DNA of 64,000 bases. Source: Monodelphis domestica (Eukaryota; Chordata; Mammalia; Didelphimorphia; Didelphidae). Each line of letters begins with the position of its first letter. Positions within the stretch are counted from its first letter, which is position 1. This document shows positions 13,401-23,569 of this stretch, piece by piece. The translations under genes and the position numbers were made by a program. Below the pieces are notes generated by a model. The model worked only from the letters and a program-made list of their open reading frames with translations. It made no database searches and was not told where the DNA came from. The stretch spans positions 197,337,459-197,401,458 of the forward strand of contig NC_077234.1 of assembly GCF_027887165.1 (NCBI RefSeq), written 5' to 3'.

Positions 13401-13582
13401 TTAAGCAGAAACATGGGGTGTTGCAGTGGAAAGGAGACTCTATGCAGGGATTGCATTCAGCGAAGACAAAGTTCTGGAAAAATGTAAGATATCGCATGCC
13501 ACCTAAACGGTACCCATGTTTCACTAAAGAACTGAACCTTTCAAATCAGAATGAGATAAATACTATGCTCTATACTGAATGA
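553..13582 (+). CDS. IL1RL2: IL1RL2 (IL-36 receptor), 3' half, five coding exons
   Basis: Partial gene; join 553-676, 1672-1811, 3966-4109, 11303-11464, 13188-13582, giving about 321 codons with all junctions GT-AG and in frame. By family knowledge it is the IL-36 binding chain, a single-pass plasma-membrane receptor that pairs with IL1RAP and signals through its cytosolic TIR domain to MyD88. Order seen: second half of Ig domain 3, a hydrophobic membrane segment beginning YLIGGTFAVLF, then a TIR domain with box 1 YDAYVLYPK, box 2 GRDDLPGQ and box 3 FWKNVRY. The stretches LPEVLERQCGY and LIQDGMKVILIELEKI match human IL1RL2 better than human IL1R1, as do VIDEN and MPP just after the TIR. The start codon, signal peptide and Ig domains 1-2 lie left of the window. 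The tail after MPP is about 25 residues against about 37 in human and is diverged. Very sure of family, sure of the IL1RL2 assignment. Confidence 0.93.
1378..1523 (+). repeat. MIR/THER1-like SINE
   Basis: Contains gacttgcccagggtcacaaa and a degraded 3' end, in the IL1RL2 intron after the first Ig3 exon. Confidence 0.5.
1672..1811 (+). CDS. IL1RL2: IL1RL2 exon: second half of Ig domain 3
   Basis: 140 nt between an acceptor tttcatag and a donor gtaatg. Encodes YTVNISFSEVRQEDYDRHF then TCLSG, matching human YTVNITFLEVKMEDY and the closing Ig cysteine, and ends at KHP just before the membrane exon. Confidence 0.93.
1812..3139. other. IL1RL2 intron, no recognised element
   Basis: No exon or clear repeat recognised. 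The short reading frames here have no likeness to a known protein. Confidence 0.4.
3140..3397 (+). repeat. Marsupial tRNA-headed SINE, near full length
   Basis: Starts ggggcagctaggtgg, runs through gtgaccttggacaagtcac, and ends near aaaaaagactgaac. It is the best-preserved + copy of the family that recurs throughout the window. Confidence 0.8.
3820..3872 (-). repeat. L1 3'-end scrap
   Basis: Reverse complement reads taaccaaggaacaatattct and then an A-rich tail, the same 3' end as L1 copies at 31550 and 52800. It lies about 95 bases before the IL1RL2 membrane exon. Confidence 0.5.
3966..4109 (+). CDS. IL1RL2: IL1RL2 exon: transmembrane segment
   Basis: 144 nt, acceptor gtatag and donor gtaagt. 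Encodes PNVQGYLIGGTFAVLFV and on through a hydrophobic run of about 22 residues to KVDLVLWYRSTFHS, matching human AYLIGG and KIDIVLWYRSAFHS. The length equals that of the matching IL1R1 exon at 42129-42272. Confidence 0.94.
4500..4616 (+). repeat. Degraded SINE or MIR 3' part
   Basis: Reads agtcacttgacctttt and ccatctgtaaagtgacgg, with the usual end cagctccatatttatgatcc. Position 4617-5460 beyond it holds nothing I recognise. Confidence 0.5.
5540..5760 (+). repeat. Core-type SINE, second family
   Basis: Reads ggaactcccagtgaggaaat, then attccctagagagc, then gacttgtccagggttacata and a degenerate end. A piece of the same unit reappears inside the SINE at 5955-6320. Confidence 0.55.
5955..6320 (+). 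repeat. tRNA-headed SINE carrying a piece of another SINE
   Basis: The head at 5955-6050 and tail at 6170-6320 (caaatgagctggggaagg through cagacccaactgaaaa) belong to one SINE. The middle at about 6110-6165 (ggaactcccaggtgaggaag) matches the SINE at 5540-5760. Confidence 0.55.
6360..6555 (+). repeat. THER1/MIR-like SINE
   Basis: Starts aatcatagatttagaactga and ends tttccactgcatcatg, the usual ends of this old core-SINE type. Confidence 0.55.
6731..6936 (-). repeat. Core-type SINE (antisense)
   Basis: Reads aaccctttccatctg, aagtgacttgcccagggtca and ends in ctagctgttgctccc, the antisense end of the SINE head. Same family as 7800-7994, 10261-10437 and 47917-48116. Confidence 0.75.
7441..7527. 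repeat. (CA)n microsatellite, interrupted
   Basis: About 87 bases of CA units broken by a few A, G and T bases, in the 7.2-kb IL1RL2 intron. Reading frames through it give His/Thr or Cys/Val runs that are not proteins. Confidence 0.95.
7800..7994 (-). repeat. Core-type SINE (antisense)
   Basis: Reads aatcaatactaagtactgg, gacttgcccagggtcacaca and ends in ccactgagatacctac. Near complete. Confidence 0.75.
8630..8820 (+). repeat. SINE whose tail seeds the GAA repeat
   Basis: Reads atgcagctaggtgacttagt, gtcacttaacctccattgcc and taattgattctaagatgaag, then passes directly into the GAA tract, so the microsatellite grew from the SINE's A-rich tail. Confidence 0.75.
8821..9057. repeat. (GAA)79 perfect trinucleotide tract
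   Basis: 237 bases of uninterrupted GAA, in the sense strand of the IL1RL2 intron between the membrane exon and the first TIR exon. Confidence 0.97.
9058..9256. repeat. (GGAA)n tetranucleotide tract
   Basis: A short mixed purine bridge (9058-9077) then GGAA units to 9256 with one broken unit near 9163. Together with the GAA tract it forms about 430 bases of pure purine on one strand. Confidence 0.95.
9258..10045. other. IL1RL2 intron, no recognised element
   Basis: AT-rich sequence without a clear repeat or exon. Confidence 0.4.
10046..10510 (+). repeat. MIR/L2-type element split by a SINE
   Basis: Left part reads tatgtgctaggcatggtgct and ttgaggaaactgaggcaaac. The right part resumes at 10438 after the SINE inserted at 10261-10437, with a duplicated 15-base target. 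Confidence 0.6.
10261..10437 (-). repeat. Core-type SINE with target-site duplication
   Basis: Antisense copy flanked by ctgaggttggatttt at 10246-10260 and ctgaggctggatttt at 10438-10452, which agree at 14 of 15 bases. Confidence 0.75.
10620..11005 (+). repeat. L2-like LINE fragment
   Basis: Reads gtccctgccctcaaggggat, aaaaggcttcctagtgtggc and ccaaaggtccagagacatga, in the order seen in L2 elements and in the copies at 32480 and 61262. A short TATG/TA tract follows at 11037-11068. Confidence 0.6.
11303..11464 (+). CDS. IL1RL2: IL1RL2 exon: N-terminal half of TIR domain
   Basis: 162 nt after acceptor tttttcag, donor gtatgt. Encodes [19 protein letters not shown], then ILPEVLERQCGYRLFIFG and RDDLPGQ. 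TIR boxes 1 and 2 are intact. The exon has the same length and phase as IL1R1 40664-40825. Confidence 0.95.
11850..12040 (+). repeat. Degraded SINE
   Basis: Reads catgacctcgggcaagttt and tcctcatctgtaaaatgatg, with the head lost. It lies in the last IL1RL2 intron. 12041-12530 holds nothing recognised. Confidence 0.55.
12535..12605 (+). repeat. L2/MIR 3'-end scrap
   Basis: Ends in tagatactcaataaatattt, the usual 3' end of such elements. Confidence 0.4.
12626..12760 (+). repeat. Core-type SINE, internally shortened
   Basis: Starts ggaggcaactaggtggctca and ends at tactgattctaggacaggaa, with the middle reduced to gctgtgtgacttaacctgtg. Confidence 0.65.
13188..13582 (+). CDS. IL1RL2: IL1RL2 last coding exon: C-terminal half of TIR and tail
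   Basis: Acceptor attttcag; 395 nt ending in TGA at 13580-13582. Encodes AVVNVIDENIKLSRRL, then [31 protein letters not shown] and box 3 FWKNVRYRMPPKR. The cytosolic tail ends NTMLYTE and has no clear likeness to the human tail. Confidence 0.95.
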
Positions 13583-13790
13583 TACACAGCCTACTTACAT
13601 GGCTTTGTTTCTCAGTAGTGACTATGTGCTATCAAAGTTTATCATTTTGAAATCACTTTGAAAGAAATATTTAACTTGGGCTTGTTTGTCCCCAGATACT
13701 TGCCTCACAGGTTTTCCATGATGGAGACCAAAATATTCTTCACATTCACTTCTGTAAATAAAAATGTGATATTCCAAGATAGTTCCATTT
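13583..13790 (+). other. IL1RL2: IL1RL2 3' UTR
   Basis: Non-repeat sequence following the stop, with an AATAAA at 13757-13762. L1-derived sequence begins about 100 bases further on, so a short 3' UTR of about 200 bases is likely. The true cleavage site is inferred. Confidence 0.55.
13757..13762 (+). terminator. Candidate polyadenylation signal of IL1RL2
   Basis: Canonical AATAAA 175 bases past the IL1RL2 stop, with a short AT/GT-rich stretch after it. It is the first such hexamer after the stop. Confidence 0.55.
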
Positions 13791-13895
13791 TAGAGGCAAA
13801 TAAGATACACAGTAGTAAATGATTATAGTAACATTGTGTCAGATAAATGTAAAACTTTTGGAATAAGTCAAAGAATATGATTGGGAAGGTTGCTG

Positions 13896-14600
13896 TACAT
13901 CAAATTAAAACAACTATCAGATTGCCTAAAACGATAGGTGGGGGAAATGACAAATATTGCAGTGGATATGGAAAACTTGGGACACTGATACACTGCTGGT
14001 GAAACTATGAAATGATCTAATCATTTTGGACTGCAATCTGGAATTATACCCAAAGAGCTGAAACACCATGTATGGCTTTTGACCCAGTGATACTTCTATT
14101 AGGTCTGTTTCCCAAGATGATTAAGAATAAAGAAAAAGAACCTATATGTTCTAAAATATTCATAACGAGTCTCTTTGTGGTGGCAAAGAACTGGAAATTA
14201 AGGAGATAGCCATCAATTGGTGAATGACTAAACAAATCATGGTATTTGATTGTTATGGAATACCACTGTGCTATAAGAAATGATGAACAAGTTGATTTTT
14301 TAAAGGCATGGAAAACCTTGCATAATATACTGAGGAATAAAACAGAGCAAAGAGAATGTTGTATACAGTATCAGTAATATTCTTCAAAGAGTAACTGTGA
14401 ATGACCAAGCTACTACAAAAGACTTATGAAGGAATATGATCTCCAACTCCAGAGGAAAAAAACTGATATATAAGGTACAGTTTCACAAATATGATTGTGG
14501 CAAATGTTGGCCTCTACTGTAGGACTGGGAGGGAAAGATAAAAACAAATGTAACAAAAAAATATATTTTTTAAAAATGTTACCAATTACCTGTAATAACA
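13896..14600 (+). repeat. L1 LINE 3' part, old copy
   Basis: Begins with aaattaaaacaactatcaga and continues through the end of ORF2 and the 3' UTR. Conceptual pieces such as SLFVVAKNWKLRR and VMEYHCAIRNDEQ match the C-terminal part of L1 ORF2 proteins. In-frame stops show that it is dead. It starts about 300 bases after the IL1RL2 stop. Confidence 0.75.
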
Positions 14601-15472
14601 AATTTCCACTTAAGTTTTCTTAAGTTTCCTATGTGCTTTCATCCACATTCTGATTCCAACAGTTCTTTCTCTAGAGCATTCTTTCTCAGAAGTGTCCTGG
14701 GTTATTGTGGTACATGAGAGTAGCTAAGTCTATCACAGTTGATCATTCCACAACATTGCTGTTATTGAGTGCAATGTTCTCCTGGTTCTGTTTATTTCAC
14801 TCTGTATCAGTTCATGGAAGTCTTTCCAGCTCTTTCTGAAATCATGCAGTTCATCATTCCTTATAGCACAATAGTATTCCAACACCATCATATACCACAA
14901 TTTGTTCAGTCATTGCCCAATTAAGGGACATCACTTTAATTTCCAATTCTCTGCCACCACAAAATGAGCAGCTATAAATATTTTTGTACAAGTATCTCCT
15001 TTCCCCTTTTTTAAGATCTTTTTGGGATATAGACCTAGAAGCAGTATTACTGCATCAAAAAATATGTATTGCTTTATGGACCCATGGGCATAATTCCACG
15101 TTGCCCTCCAAAATGGTTGGGTCAGTATACAAATCCACTATCAATGCATTAGTGTCCCAATTTTGCCACATATTCTTCAGCATTTATTATTTTCCTTTAC
15201 TGTAATATTGGCCATTCTGATAGGTGTAAGTTGGCACCACAGATTTGTTTTCAGTTGTATTACTTTAATTAAGAGGAATTTAGAACATTTTTTTCATATA
15301 GTTATTGATACTTTTGATTTCTTCCTCTGAAAACTGCATTTTCATATCCTTTGATCATTTGTCAAATGGAGAATGACTTTTTTCTTATAAATTTTATTTA
15401 GTTTTTAGTATATTTCAGAAAATTATATAAATTTCAGAAATTTATCAGAGAAATTTGTTATAAATTTTCCCC

Positions 15473-16103
15473 AAAAAATATGTGTTCAAAAACATTCATG
15501 GCTGTGCTCTTTGTGGTGACAAAAAAAACCATGGAAAATGAAGGGGTGTCCATCGATTAGGGAATGGCTGAACAAATTGTGGTATCTGATGATGATGGAA
15601 TACTATTGTGCTGAAAGGAATAATGAACTGGAGCGATTCCATGTGAACTGGAAAGACCTCCAGGAATTGATGCAGAGCAAAATGAGCAGAACCAGGAGAA
15701 CATTCTACCCAGAGACTGATACACTGTGGAACAATCAACTGTAATGGACTTCTGTACTAGAAACAATGCAATGGTTCAGGACAAATCTAAGGGACTTATG
15801 ATAAAGAACGCTATCCACACCCAGAAAAAGAACTGTAGGAATAGAAATGAAAAAGAAAAAAAACATATGCTTGATCACATGCCTCTGTGGGAAGATAATT
15901 GGGGATGTTGACTGTAAATACTCACTCTATTACAAATATTAATAATATGGAAATAGGTTCTGAACAATGATACATGTAAAACCCAGTGGAATGTCTTATT
16001 GGCTACAAAAGGAGGGAGGGAGCAAGGGAGGAAAAGAACATGTATCATGTAACTATGGAAAAATATCCTAAAGTAATTAATTAAATTTAAAAAAATTAAA
16101 TTA
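15473..16103 (+). repeat. L1 3' fragment inserted into the antisense L1
   Basis: Encodes an ORF2 C-terminal piece at 15538-15744 with [15 protein letters not shown] and YYCAERNNELE. The 3' UTR ends in an A-rich tail at about 16075-16103. Flanked by aaattttcccc (15462-15472) and aaaatgtcccc (16104-16114), an imperfect duplication of 9 in 11 bases. Confidence 0.78.
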
Positions 16104-18519
16104 AAAATGTCCCCAGTTTGTGTTTCCCTTCTAATCTTGCTTATATTGGTTTTCTTTATATAAAACCCTTTTAATTTAATATGATCAATATTATTCATTT
16201 TTACATCTTGTAGTGTTCTCTATCTCCTATTTGGTCATAAATTCTTCCATTCTCCATAAATATAACTAATAAACTATTTTATGTTCTGATAATTTACTTA
16301 TAATATTACCTTTTATAACTAAATCATTTACCCATTTTGACTTTATCTTGGTATAGGATGTGAGATATTGAACTATACCTAATTTTTACCATACCCTTTT
16401 CCAATTTTCCCAGCACTTTTTGCCAAATAGTGAATTCTAATCTCCCAAACTAGAATCTTTCAATTTATCAAACACTAGATTGCTGAGTTCATTTACCCCC
16501 TAATCTATTCCACTGACCCTCCATTTTATTTTTTAGCCTGTACCTGATTGTTTTGATAGTTATGACTTTATAGTACAGTTTAAGATCTGGTACTGTTAGG
16601 CCGCCTTCATTCTTCCAGATGAGTTTTGTTATTATTTTTTCTAGTTCCATAAAATATTTTTGCTGGTTTTATTGGTATGGCACTGAATAAATTAATTTAG
16701 ATAGGATTGTTATTTTTATTATATTAGCTTGACCTAAACCTGAGTAATTAATGTTTTTCCAGTTTTCTAGATCTGTTTATTTGTATGAAAAGTGTTTGGT
16801 AATTGTGTTTATATAATTGCTGTGTTTGTCTTGGCAAATAAATTCCCATGTATTTTATATTGTCTAGAGTGATTTAAAATAGTTTCTCTTTCTATATCTA
16901 TATATATATATATATATAAATCTATATAAATGCTGATTCATGTGGGTTTATTTTGTTTCCTGAATTTTGCTACAGTTATTAATTATTTCAACTAGTTTTT
17001 TAGTTGATTCTCTAGGATTCTCTAACTATACCATCACATGATCTGCAAAGTATAATAGTTTAGTTTCCTCCTACTTTAACTCCTTCATTTTCTTTTTCTT
17101 TTATTGTTGAAGCTGTTTCTTATACAATATTAAATAATAGTGCTGATGATGAACATCCTTGCTCCACTCCTGATTTTATTGAGAAAGCTCTTCTAACTTA
17201 TCCACACTGCAGATGATACTTGCTGATGGTTTTAGATAGATACTACTTATTATTTTAAGGAAAGGCTCTTTTATTTCTATGTTTTCTGGGGTTTTCAATA
17301 GGAATGAGTGTTATATTTTTTCAAGGACTTTTTCTGCATCTATTGAGATAATCATGTGATTTCCATTAGTTTGGTTATTGATGTGGTCAGTTAGACTGAT
17401 AGTTTTCCTAATATTAAACCAGCCTTGCATTCCTGGTATAAATCCCATATAGTGTGAATAATTCTTATGTTATATTATTGTAATCTCTTTGATAGTATTT
17501 TTTGAAAGACTTTTGCATCACTATTCATTAAGGAAATTGGTCTGTATATCTCTTTCTCTATTTTTGGTCTTCCTAACTTAAGTATAAGCACCATATTTAT
17601 GGCACAATGAATTTGGTAGATTTGTTGTCACATAATTGTGCAAAATAGCTCCTAATGGTTGCTTTAATTTCCTCTTTATTGGAGGAGACTTCACCTTTTC
17701 ATTCTTGATAGTGGTAATTTGATTCTCTTCTTTCCTTTTCTTAATTGAACTAACCAATGCTCTATCTATTTTATTTGTTTTTCCATAAAATCAACTCTAG
17801 TTTTATTTATTAATTAAATGATTCTTTTACTTTCAATTTCATTAATTTCTCATTTGATTATTAGGATTTCCAATTTAGTCTTTAATTGGGAATTTTAAAT
17901 TTGTTCTTCTGGTATTTTTAGATCTATACCCAATTCATTGAACTGCTTTTCCTTTATTTTATTCATATAAGCATTCTGAGATGCAAATTTCCCCCTAATT
18001 ACTGCTTTGACTGTATCCCATAAATTATATGTGTTGTGTCCTCACTATCATTCTCTTTAATGAAATCACTACTTGTTTCTGTGATTTATTCTTTGACTCA
18101 CCCCTTTTGAAGAATTAGATTATTTAATTTCCAATTCATTTTTATTTGTTTTTCAATGAACATTTATTGATTATAATTTTTATTGCATTATGATCTAAAA
18201 AGTTTGTATTTATTATTTCTGCTTTTCTGCATTTGGTTGTGAAGTTTGTATGCCCTAGTACATGGTCAATTTTTGTAAATATTCCATATGCTGCTAAAAA
18301 GAAGGTACATTCTTTTTTTGTTTCCATTCAGTTTTTTCCAGGTATCTAATAAATCTAACTTTCCAGAAATTACATTCACTTCCTTTACTTCCAATTTTTT
18401 TGTTAGAATCATCTAGTTCTGATAGGGGAAGCTTGAGGTCTCCTACTAGTAGATTTTTACTAACTATTTCCTCCTTAAGTGCCTTTATTTTTTACTTTAA
18501 AATTTTGAAGGTGATACCT

Positions 18520-19237
18520 TGCAAAAATAAAAGCGAGAACTAAAAATAATGGGCAATGAATTGATTATGGATTATAAACTGATATAGATACTCTGCTTGC
18601 TGTGTTTACAAAGCATCTTCAGTTTAAGTGAAGTGAAGCTCATAAGTGAACTTCTCTTCATGGCCAGGTGCAAGGAGACTAAAGAGACTCTTGGTATATA
18701 AAATAAACTATTTATTGAAAATATAAGGATAAAAAAAAAAGATTTGTAACTCTAAGGGATTCTAACTCCATCCAAATAAAACTCCCTGATTACACAAGGA
18801 ACCATTTCTCCTGTGTCCACAGGCTACACTAATCCTTCCTAATCTGACTAACCCAAATTTTTACTATTCTAAATAAACTAACACTATTATCCTTATAATC
18901 CTTAGCTTTGCCTCCAAGTTATAAAAATAACAAAGGCTAGCTGGCTGAGTATCAGTAAGAACCAAGTTAGAACTCTGGGGGGGGAGAGAGAGAAAGAGAG
19001 AGTAACTCCTCACTACCTCCCAGAGAGTAACTCCCCTCTTCCTCCAAGTAACTGCCACACCCAGGATATGTAACTGTCACAGAAAAATCGTTAAACTGTC
19101 AACATTTGAAACTGATATTCTGTCTTAGATCTGCTTTGAACTCCAATTCTTTCTCAAGCCAGCTTCTCTACTTCTTATCTCTTAACTAATATAACAAGAC
19201 CTATTTTCTAATATCATACTTATAACCTCCAAATACA
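18520..19237 (-). mobile_element. Solitary LTR-like fossil within the L1
   Basis: 718 bases. Read on the - strand it opens with TG and closes with CA, and carries one AATAAA (18716-18711) in the last third. The host L1 resumes on both sides. Flanks ggtgatacc and ggctatacc are alike at 7 of 9 bases but not in standard register, so the assignment to an LTR is likely rather than sure. No internal retroviral region is present. Younger than the L1 it interrupts. Confidence 0.5.
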
Positions 19238-22169
19238 GGCTATACCATTTGGTTTATATGTTAAGTACTGATATTACTTCATTTTCTATATTATCTTTTA
19301 TTAAGATGTAAATACCTACTTTAGCTCTTTTAATCAGATCTATTTTTGCTTTATTTTTGTCTGAGATCATTATCACTAGTCCCCCTTTTTTAAAATTTCA
19401 GTTGAAGCCCAATAGATTCTGTTCCATCACCTTATCTTTACTCTTTTTGTGTCTACCTGCCTCAAATGTGTTTCTTGTAAACAACATATGGCAAGATTCT
19501 GGTTTTTAATCCACTCAGCTAACCACTTCCATTTTATGGGTGAGTTCATTCCATTCACAGTCACAGTTATGATTATCATCCATGTATTTCCATTTGTCTT
19601 GTTTTCCCCTTTTAATCCTGCACTTTCTCCTTTTACTCTGTTCCTTTTTTTTTTTGCTTTTAATCACTCCCCCATTACTCTGCTCTTATATTACTCCCCT
19701 TCCCACCACCAGTCTTTTTATTACCCTTCTACTTCTCTATGAGGTCTTTTTGTCAACCCCACAATTTCCACCTCCCTTATATTACTCCTCTCCTCATCAC
19801 TCCCTTTCTTATTCTCATTCTACTTCTCTACAGGATAAGAAAGGATTCTATACTCCAATGAGTCTTGCTGTTATTCCCTCTCTGAGCCAATTCCAATGAG
19901 AATAAGGTTCAAGAACTGCACATTACCACCCTCATCCTCTCTTATTCTGTAATAGTTGTTTTTCCCTTAAGTCTCTTTATATAATATAATTTATCCTTAC
20001 TTTACCTCTCTCTTCCCTTTTGTCTCAGTACAATCCTCTTTTTCAACCCTTGTTTTTTTGCATATCATCCTAAACAGCTTACTACCACCTCCTCTGCCTA
20101 TGTATATTTCTTCTATCTACTTAGATAAAGATAAACATTTTAAGAGTTACAAATATCTTTCCATGTAGGAAAATAAACAATTTGATCTTATTGAGTCCCT
20201 TATTTTTTTCCTATTTTTTTATTTCCTTTTTTATGCTTCTTTTGAATTTTGTATTTGGACCTCAAATTTTATATTTAGGTCTTATCTTTTCTTCAGGAGT
20301 GCTTGGAAATCTTCTATTTTATTAAACGACCATTTCCCCCCTGAAAGAATGTATTCAGTTTTTATGGGTCGGTAATTCTTGATTGTAAACCCAGTTCCCT
20401 TGCCTTCAGATCCTTCAATTTAGAAACTTCCAGAAAGTGTATAATCCTGCATGGTGTTCTATGATATTTGAATTATTTCTTTCTGATGGCTTGCAGTATT
20501 TTCTCCTTGACCTGAGAGTTCTTGAATTTGACTGTAATATTCCTGGTAGTTAGTATTTGAGAATTTATTTCAGGAGGCGATCTGTGAATTCTTTTAATTT
20601 CTATTTTACCCTCTTGTTCAAGGCTATCAGGGCAGTTTCCTTTGATCATTACTTGAAATATGATGTCTAGGGTTTTTTTTTTTAATCATGACTTTCAGGG
20701 AGTCCAACAATTCTTAGATTTACTCTTCTGGATATATTTTCCCAGTTATTTCATATTTCCTTCTCTTTTTTCACCCTTTTGATTTGATTTTAATGTTTCT
20801 TGATGTTTCATGAAGTCATTTGCTTCAATTTGGCCAATTCTAATTTTTAAAGAATGATTTCCTTCCATGACTTTTTGATTCTTTTCATATTTGGTTAATT
20901 CTTCTTTTCATGGAATTATTTTCTTCATTAGATCTTTTTATCTCTTTTTCTAGTAGGTAAATTCTGTTTTTGTAATTACTCTTTTCTTTATTGGATTTGT
21001 ACTCTTTTTCCACTTAACCAATTTTGCTTCTTAAGCTGTTATTTTTTTCATTGCTTTCATTTTTCCCCATTCCTTTTACATATCTCATTTGATTTTTAAT
21101 TCCCTTTCTGAACTATTGTATTGCCTAAGACCAATTCCCATTTTTCTTTGAAGTTTTACATGTAACTGCTTTGATCTCACTGTCTCCTACTGAATCTGTG
21201 CCTTACCCTTCTTTGTCTCCATAGAAATTTTCCATGATTAGGTTTTTTTTGGTTTTTGGTTTTATTTTGTTTTGTTTTTTGCTGTTTGCTCATTTTCTTG
21301 GCCTTTTTTTTTTTGCCTGTAGCCTGAGAGTTCTGTAAACTGCCAATTGCAGGATTTGAATCACTGTAATGTATGTTACCCTCTGGCTAGGGGCTTCACC
21401 ACAGATTTGAAAAGGACATGCTCTATAAACTTTGGGAGCCCCCTGTGGGTTGGTGCCAGGGTTTGGGACTTCAAAAGATGGGTGTGGGTTGCTCTGCCTT
21501 TGTGTTAGGCATGGTCCTGGGGTCTCAAATTTGACTTGCGCCAAGGTTCAGAACCTAAACAAGCTGCATTTGCAGTTTTACTTCTAATTCCCATGAAAAT
21601 AGGCTCCCTTTGCTTACCTTTCAAGTTGTTTCCCTTGAGAGTCACCTCACTCTGTCTCCTTGTTGGTTCTGTGACCCTGTTTGTTTTGAGGTACTATTTT
21701 AAGGTTGGTTTGAGAGGATTCTAGGAGCCATTCCAGCTTTTGCTTCTACTAAGCTGCCAACTTGGCTCTACCCCCTACCCCCACAATAAATATATATTTT
21801 TAAAAAGAGACAATTGGATTGCCTTGGGACAAGTAACCCAATTACTTCACTATTATCCATTTCACAAATTAGCAGAATATATTTGTCTAATCATGTGTCT
21901 CCAACTAAAACTTTCCTGAAAATAGGAAAGAGGATATGTAAGTTTTGTAAGAAGATGGAAGAAAGAAAAATCCAAAATATGGGAGAGATGACAGAGGAGC
22001 TGAAATTTAGAAGTGGTTCTTGAACTGCCAATATGGCTTCATCTGGGGACTGAGTGTCAATCAAGGGGGAATACTGGCTGGAGTGGAGGTTTGGTTTGTA
22101 TATTTCAGTAAAGCTAAAAGTCATTCATTGAATCTGCTCTGACTTGTCTTGACTTCAATCCGATCCTTT

Positions 22170-23055
22170 TGCCTAATGCTCTAGCTTACATCTGTGACCT
22201 CAGGTACTTTCTAGTTGTGTGACCCTAGGCAAGTCTCTTAACCCTGTTGTAATAGTGGGAGAGACTGAGGGGCTTTAACATGCTATGACCAGTAAACCAG
22301 TTGCTGTTGGGGACTGATTTCTAGGTAGCAACTTCCTTCTTCCTCTACTAGTCTGGACAACTTTAATGGAGTCTTGACCTGACTGGAAGGTGAGTAAACC
22401 CCTTCCAACTTTCTTCTTTGATTTTAAAATCCTCCCTCCTATTACAAAACTTAGAGACAGTCTTCTGTAAACTAAAATGGCTAATTTGTTTCTTAGAAAA
22501 GAAAGATAGGGAGAGAGAGAGGTAGAGGGCAGAGGGACCAAGGATACCCTGCTGACTATTCCCTAATGGCTACTTTTAGATTGTGGGATCAAATTGTCTT
22601 TCAAGGAAAATATATTTCTCCTCAGGGAAATGTTGATCCAGGGTGATCTTCAGTACAAGGCAGAAACACTTTTCTTCAGCACAGCCAGGTAGAAAGGGTA
22701 TTAGAAAAGCAATTATCCTCCCTAGCTCTTGCCAGAGTCTGTGGTAAGAGAGTGAGTGACCAGACTCTGCTCTGGCCAACAGTTATAGCTTTTTGAATCT
22801 TCCATGGAATTCTCAATTCTCCCTTCCCCTGCCAGCTTCCCAAATTTTCCATCTGCCTCTCCTGGGTCCATCTTCTTTAAATCTCATATTTTCCTCTGCT
22901 TTTGGTCATTTCTCTTGACTACATTGTTTGCCTCAGTTTCTTTATCCGTAAAATGAGCTGAGAATGAAATGACAAACCACTGTAGTATCTTTGCCAAGAA
23001 AATCCCAAATGGAGTCATGAAGAGTCAAACAAGACTGAACTATCTCAACAACAAT
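22170..23055 (+). repeat. tRNA-headed SINE split by an LTR-like insert
   Basis: Left part to 22247 ends in cttaaccctgt. The right part resumes at 22924 as ttgtttgcctcagtttcttt and runs to aagactgaac. Joined across the insert it gives the intact family wording. Confidence 0.7.
22248..22923. mobile_element. Solitary LTR-like fossil in a SINE
   Basis: 676 bases opening TGTAATAG and closing ACTACA, hence TG...CA ends, flanked by CTGT and TTGT (4 bases, one differing). No internal viral region is present. Strand is not settled because no clear polyadenylation signal was found. Probably a class I-type LTR, given the 4-base duplication. Confidence 0.5.
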
Positions 23056-23159
23056 AATATATAACATAGTTAACTAAGGATATCTCAGAAGGATGAATGT
23101 AAAATAAAACATCTATTTATATTTTTCATTTTTTCAACAACAATTTTATAGTTCTCTTC

Positions 23160-23310
23160 CAAGGCAAGTAACTTAATCCTGTTTGCCTCAGCTTCATTCT
23201 CTACAAAATAAGCTGAAGAAGAAAATGGCAAACCACTCCAATATCTTTGGCCAAGATAACCCTAAATGGAGTCACAACGAGTTGGACATGCCTGAGCAAC
23301 AGAAAAAAGT
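23160..23310 (+). repeat. SINE 3' part
   Basis: Reads ggcaagtaacttaatcctgt, aatggcaaaccactccaata and gtcacaacgagttgg. Confidence 0.7.
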
Positions 23311-23569
23311 ATTTTATTGATGTCTTGTTTTTCTGTCACAATCTTTTCAGGATGCCACTTCCTTTCAATAGATCATGTCTTCCTTTGTAAAAAAGAGAAA
23401 TAATGATGCAAAAACAATTTATGCAGTGATCTCAGCTGATAAGGTACTCCACATTCTGCCCCTATTGTCCTCTAATTACATAGAGGAGGGAAGCATATTT
23501 CATTTCTTCTCCGGGTTCAAATAATTATTACAATCACTTGGAGTTTAGATTCCTTTTAGTGTTCTTTTC

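Larger units (their letters stand above)
14630..21785 (-). repeat. Nearly full-length antisense L1, twice interrupted
   Basis: The 3' end at about 14630-14900 is old L1 3' UTR. ORF2 remains run from about 14800 to 19600, for example antisense tctattgagataatcatgtg at 17340 and cagccttgcattcctggtat at 17421. ORF1 and 5' UTR follow, ending at 21730-21785 with aagctgccaacttggctcta. Without the inserts at 15473-16103 and 18520-19237 it measures about 5.8 kb. No long open frame survives. TA-rich tracts occur near 16900. Confidence 0.75.

Noticed and set aside
19449-19899. Pro/Ser/Phe-rich frames of about 100 codons
   Set aside because: They lie in antisense L1 sequence; no homology to a host protein is seen.
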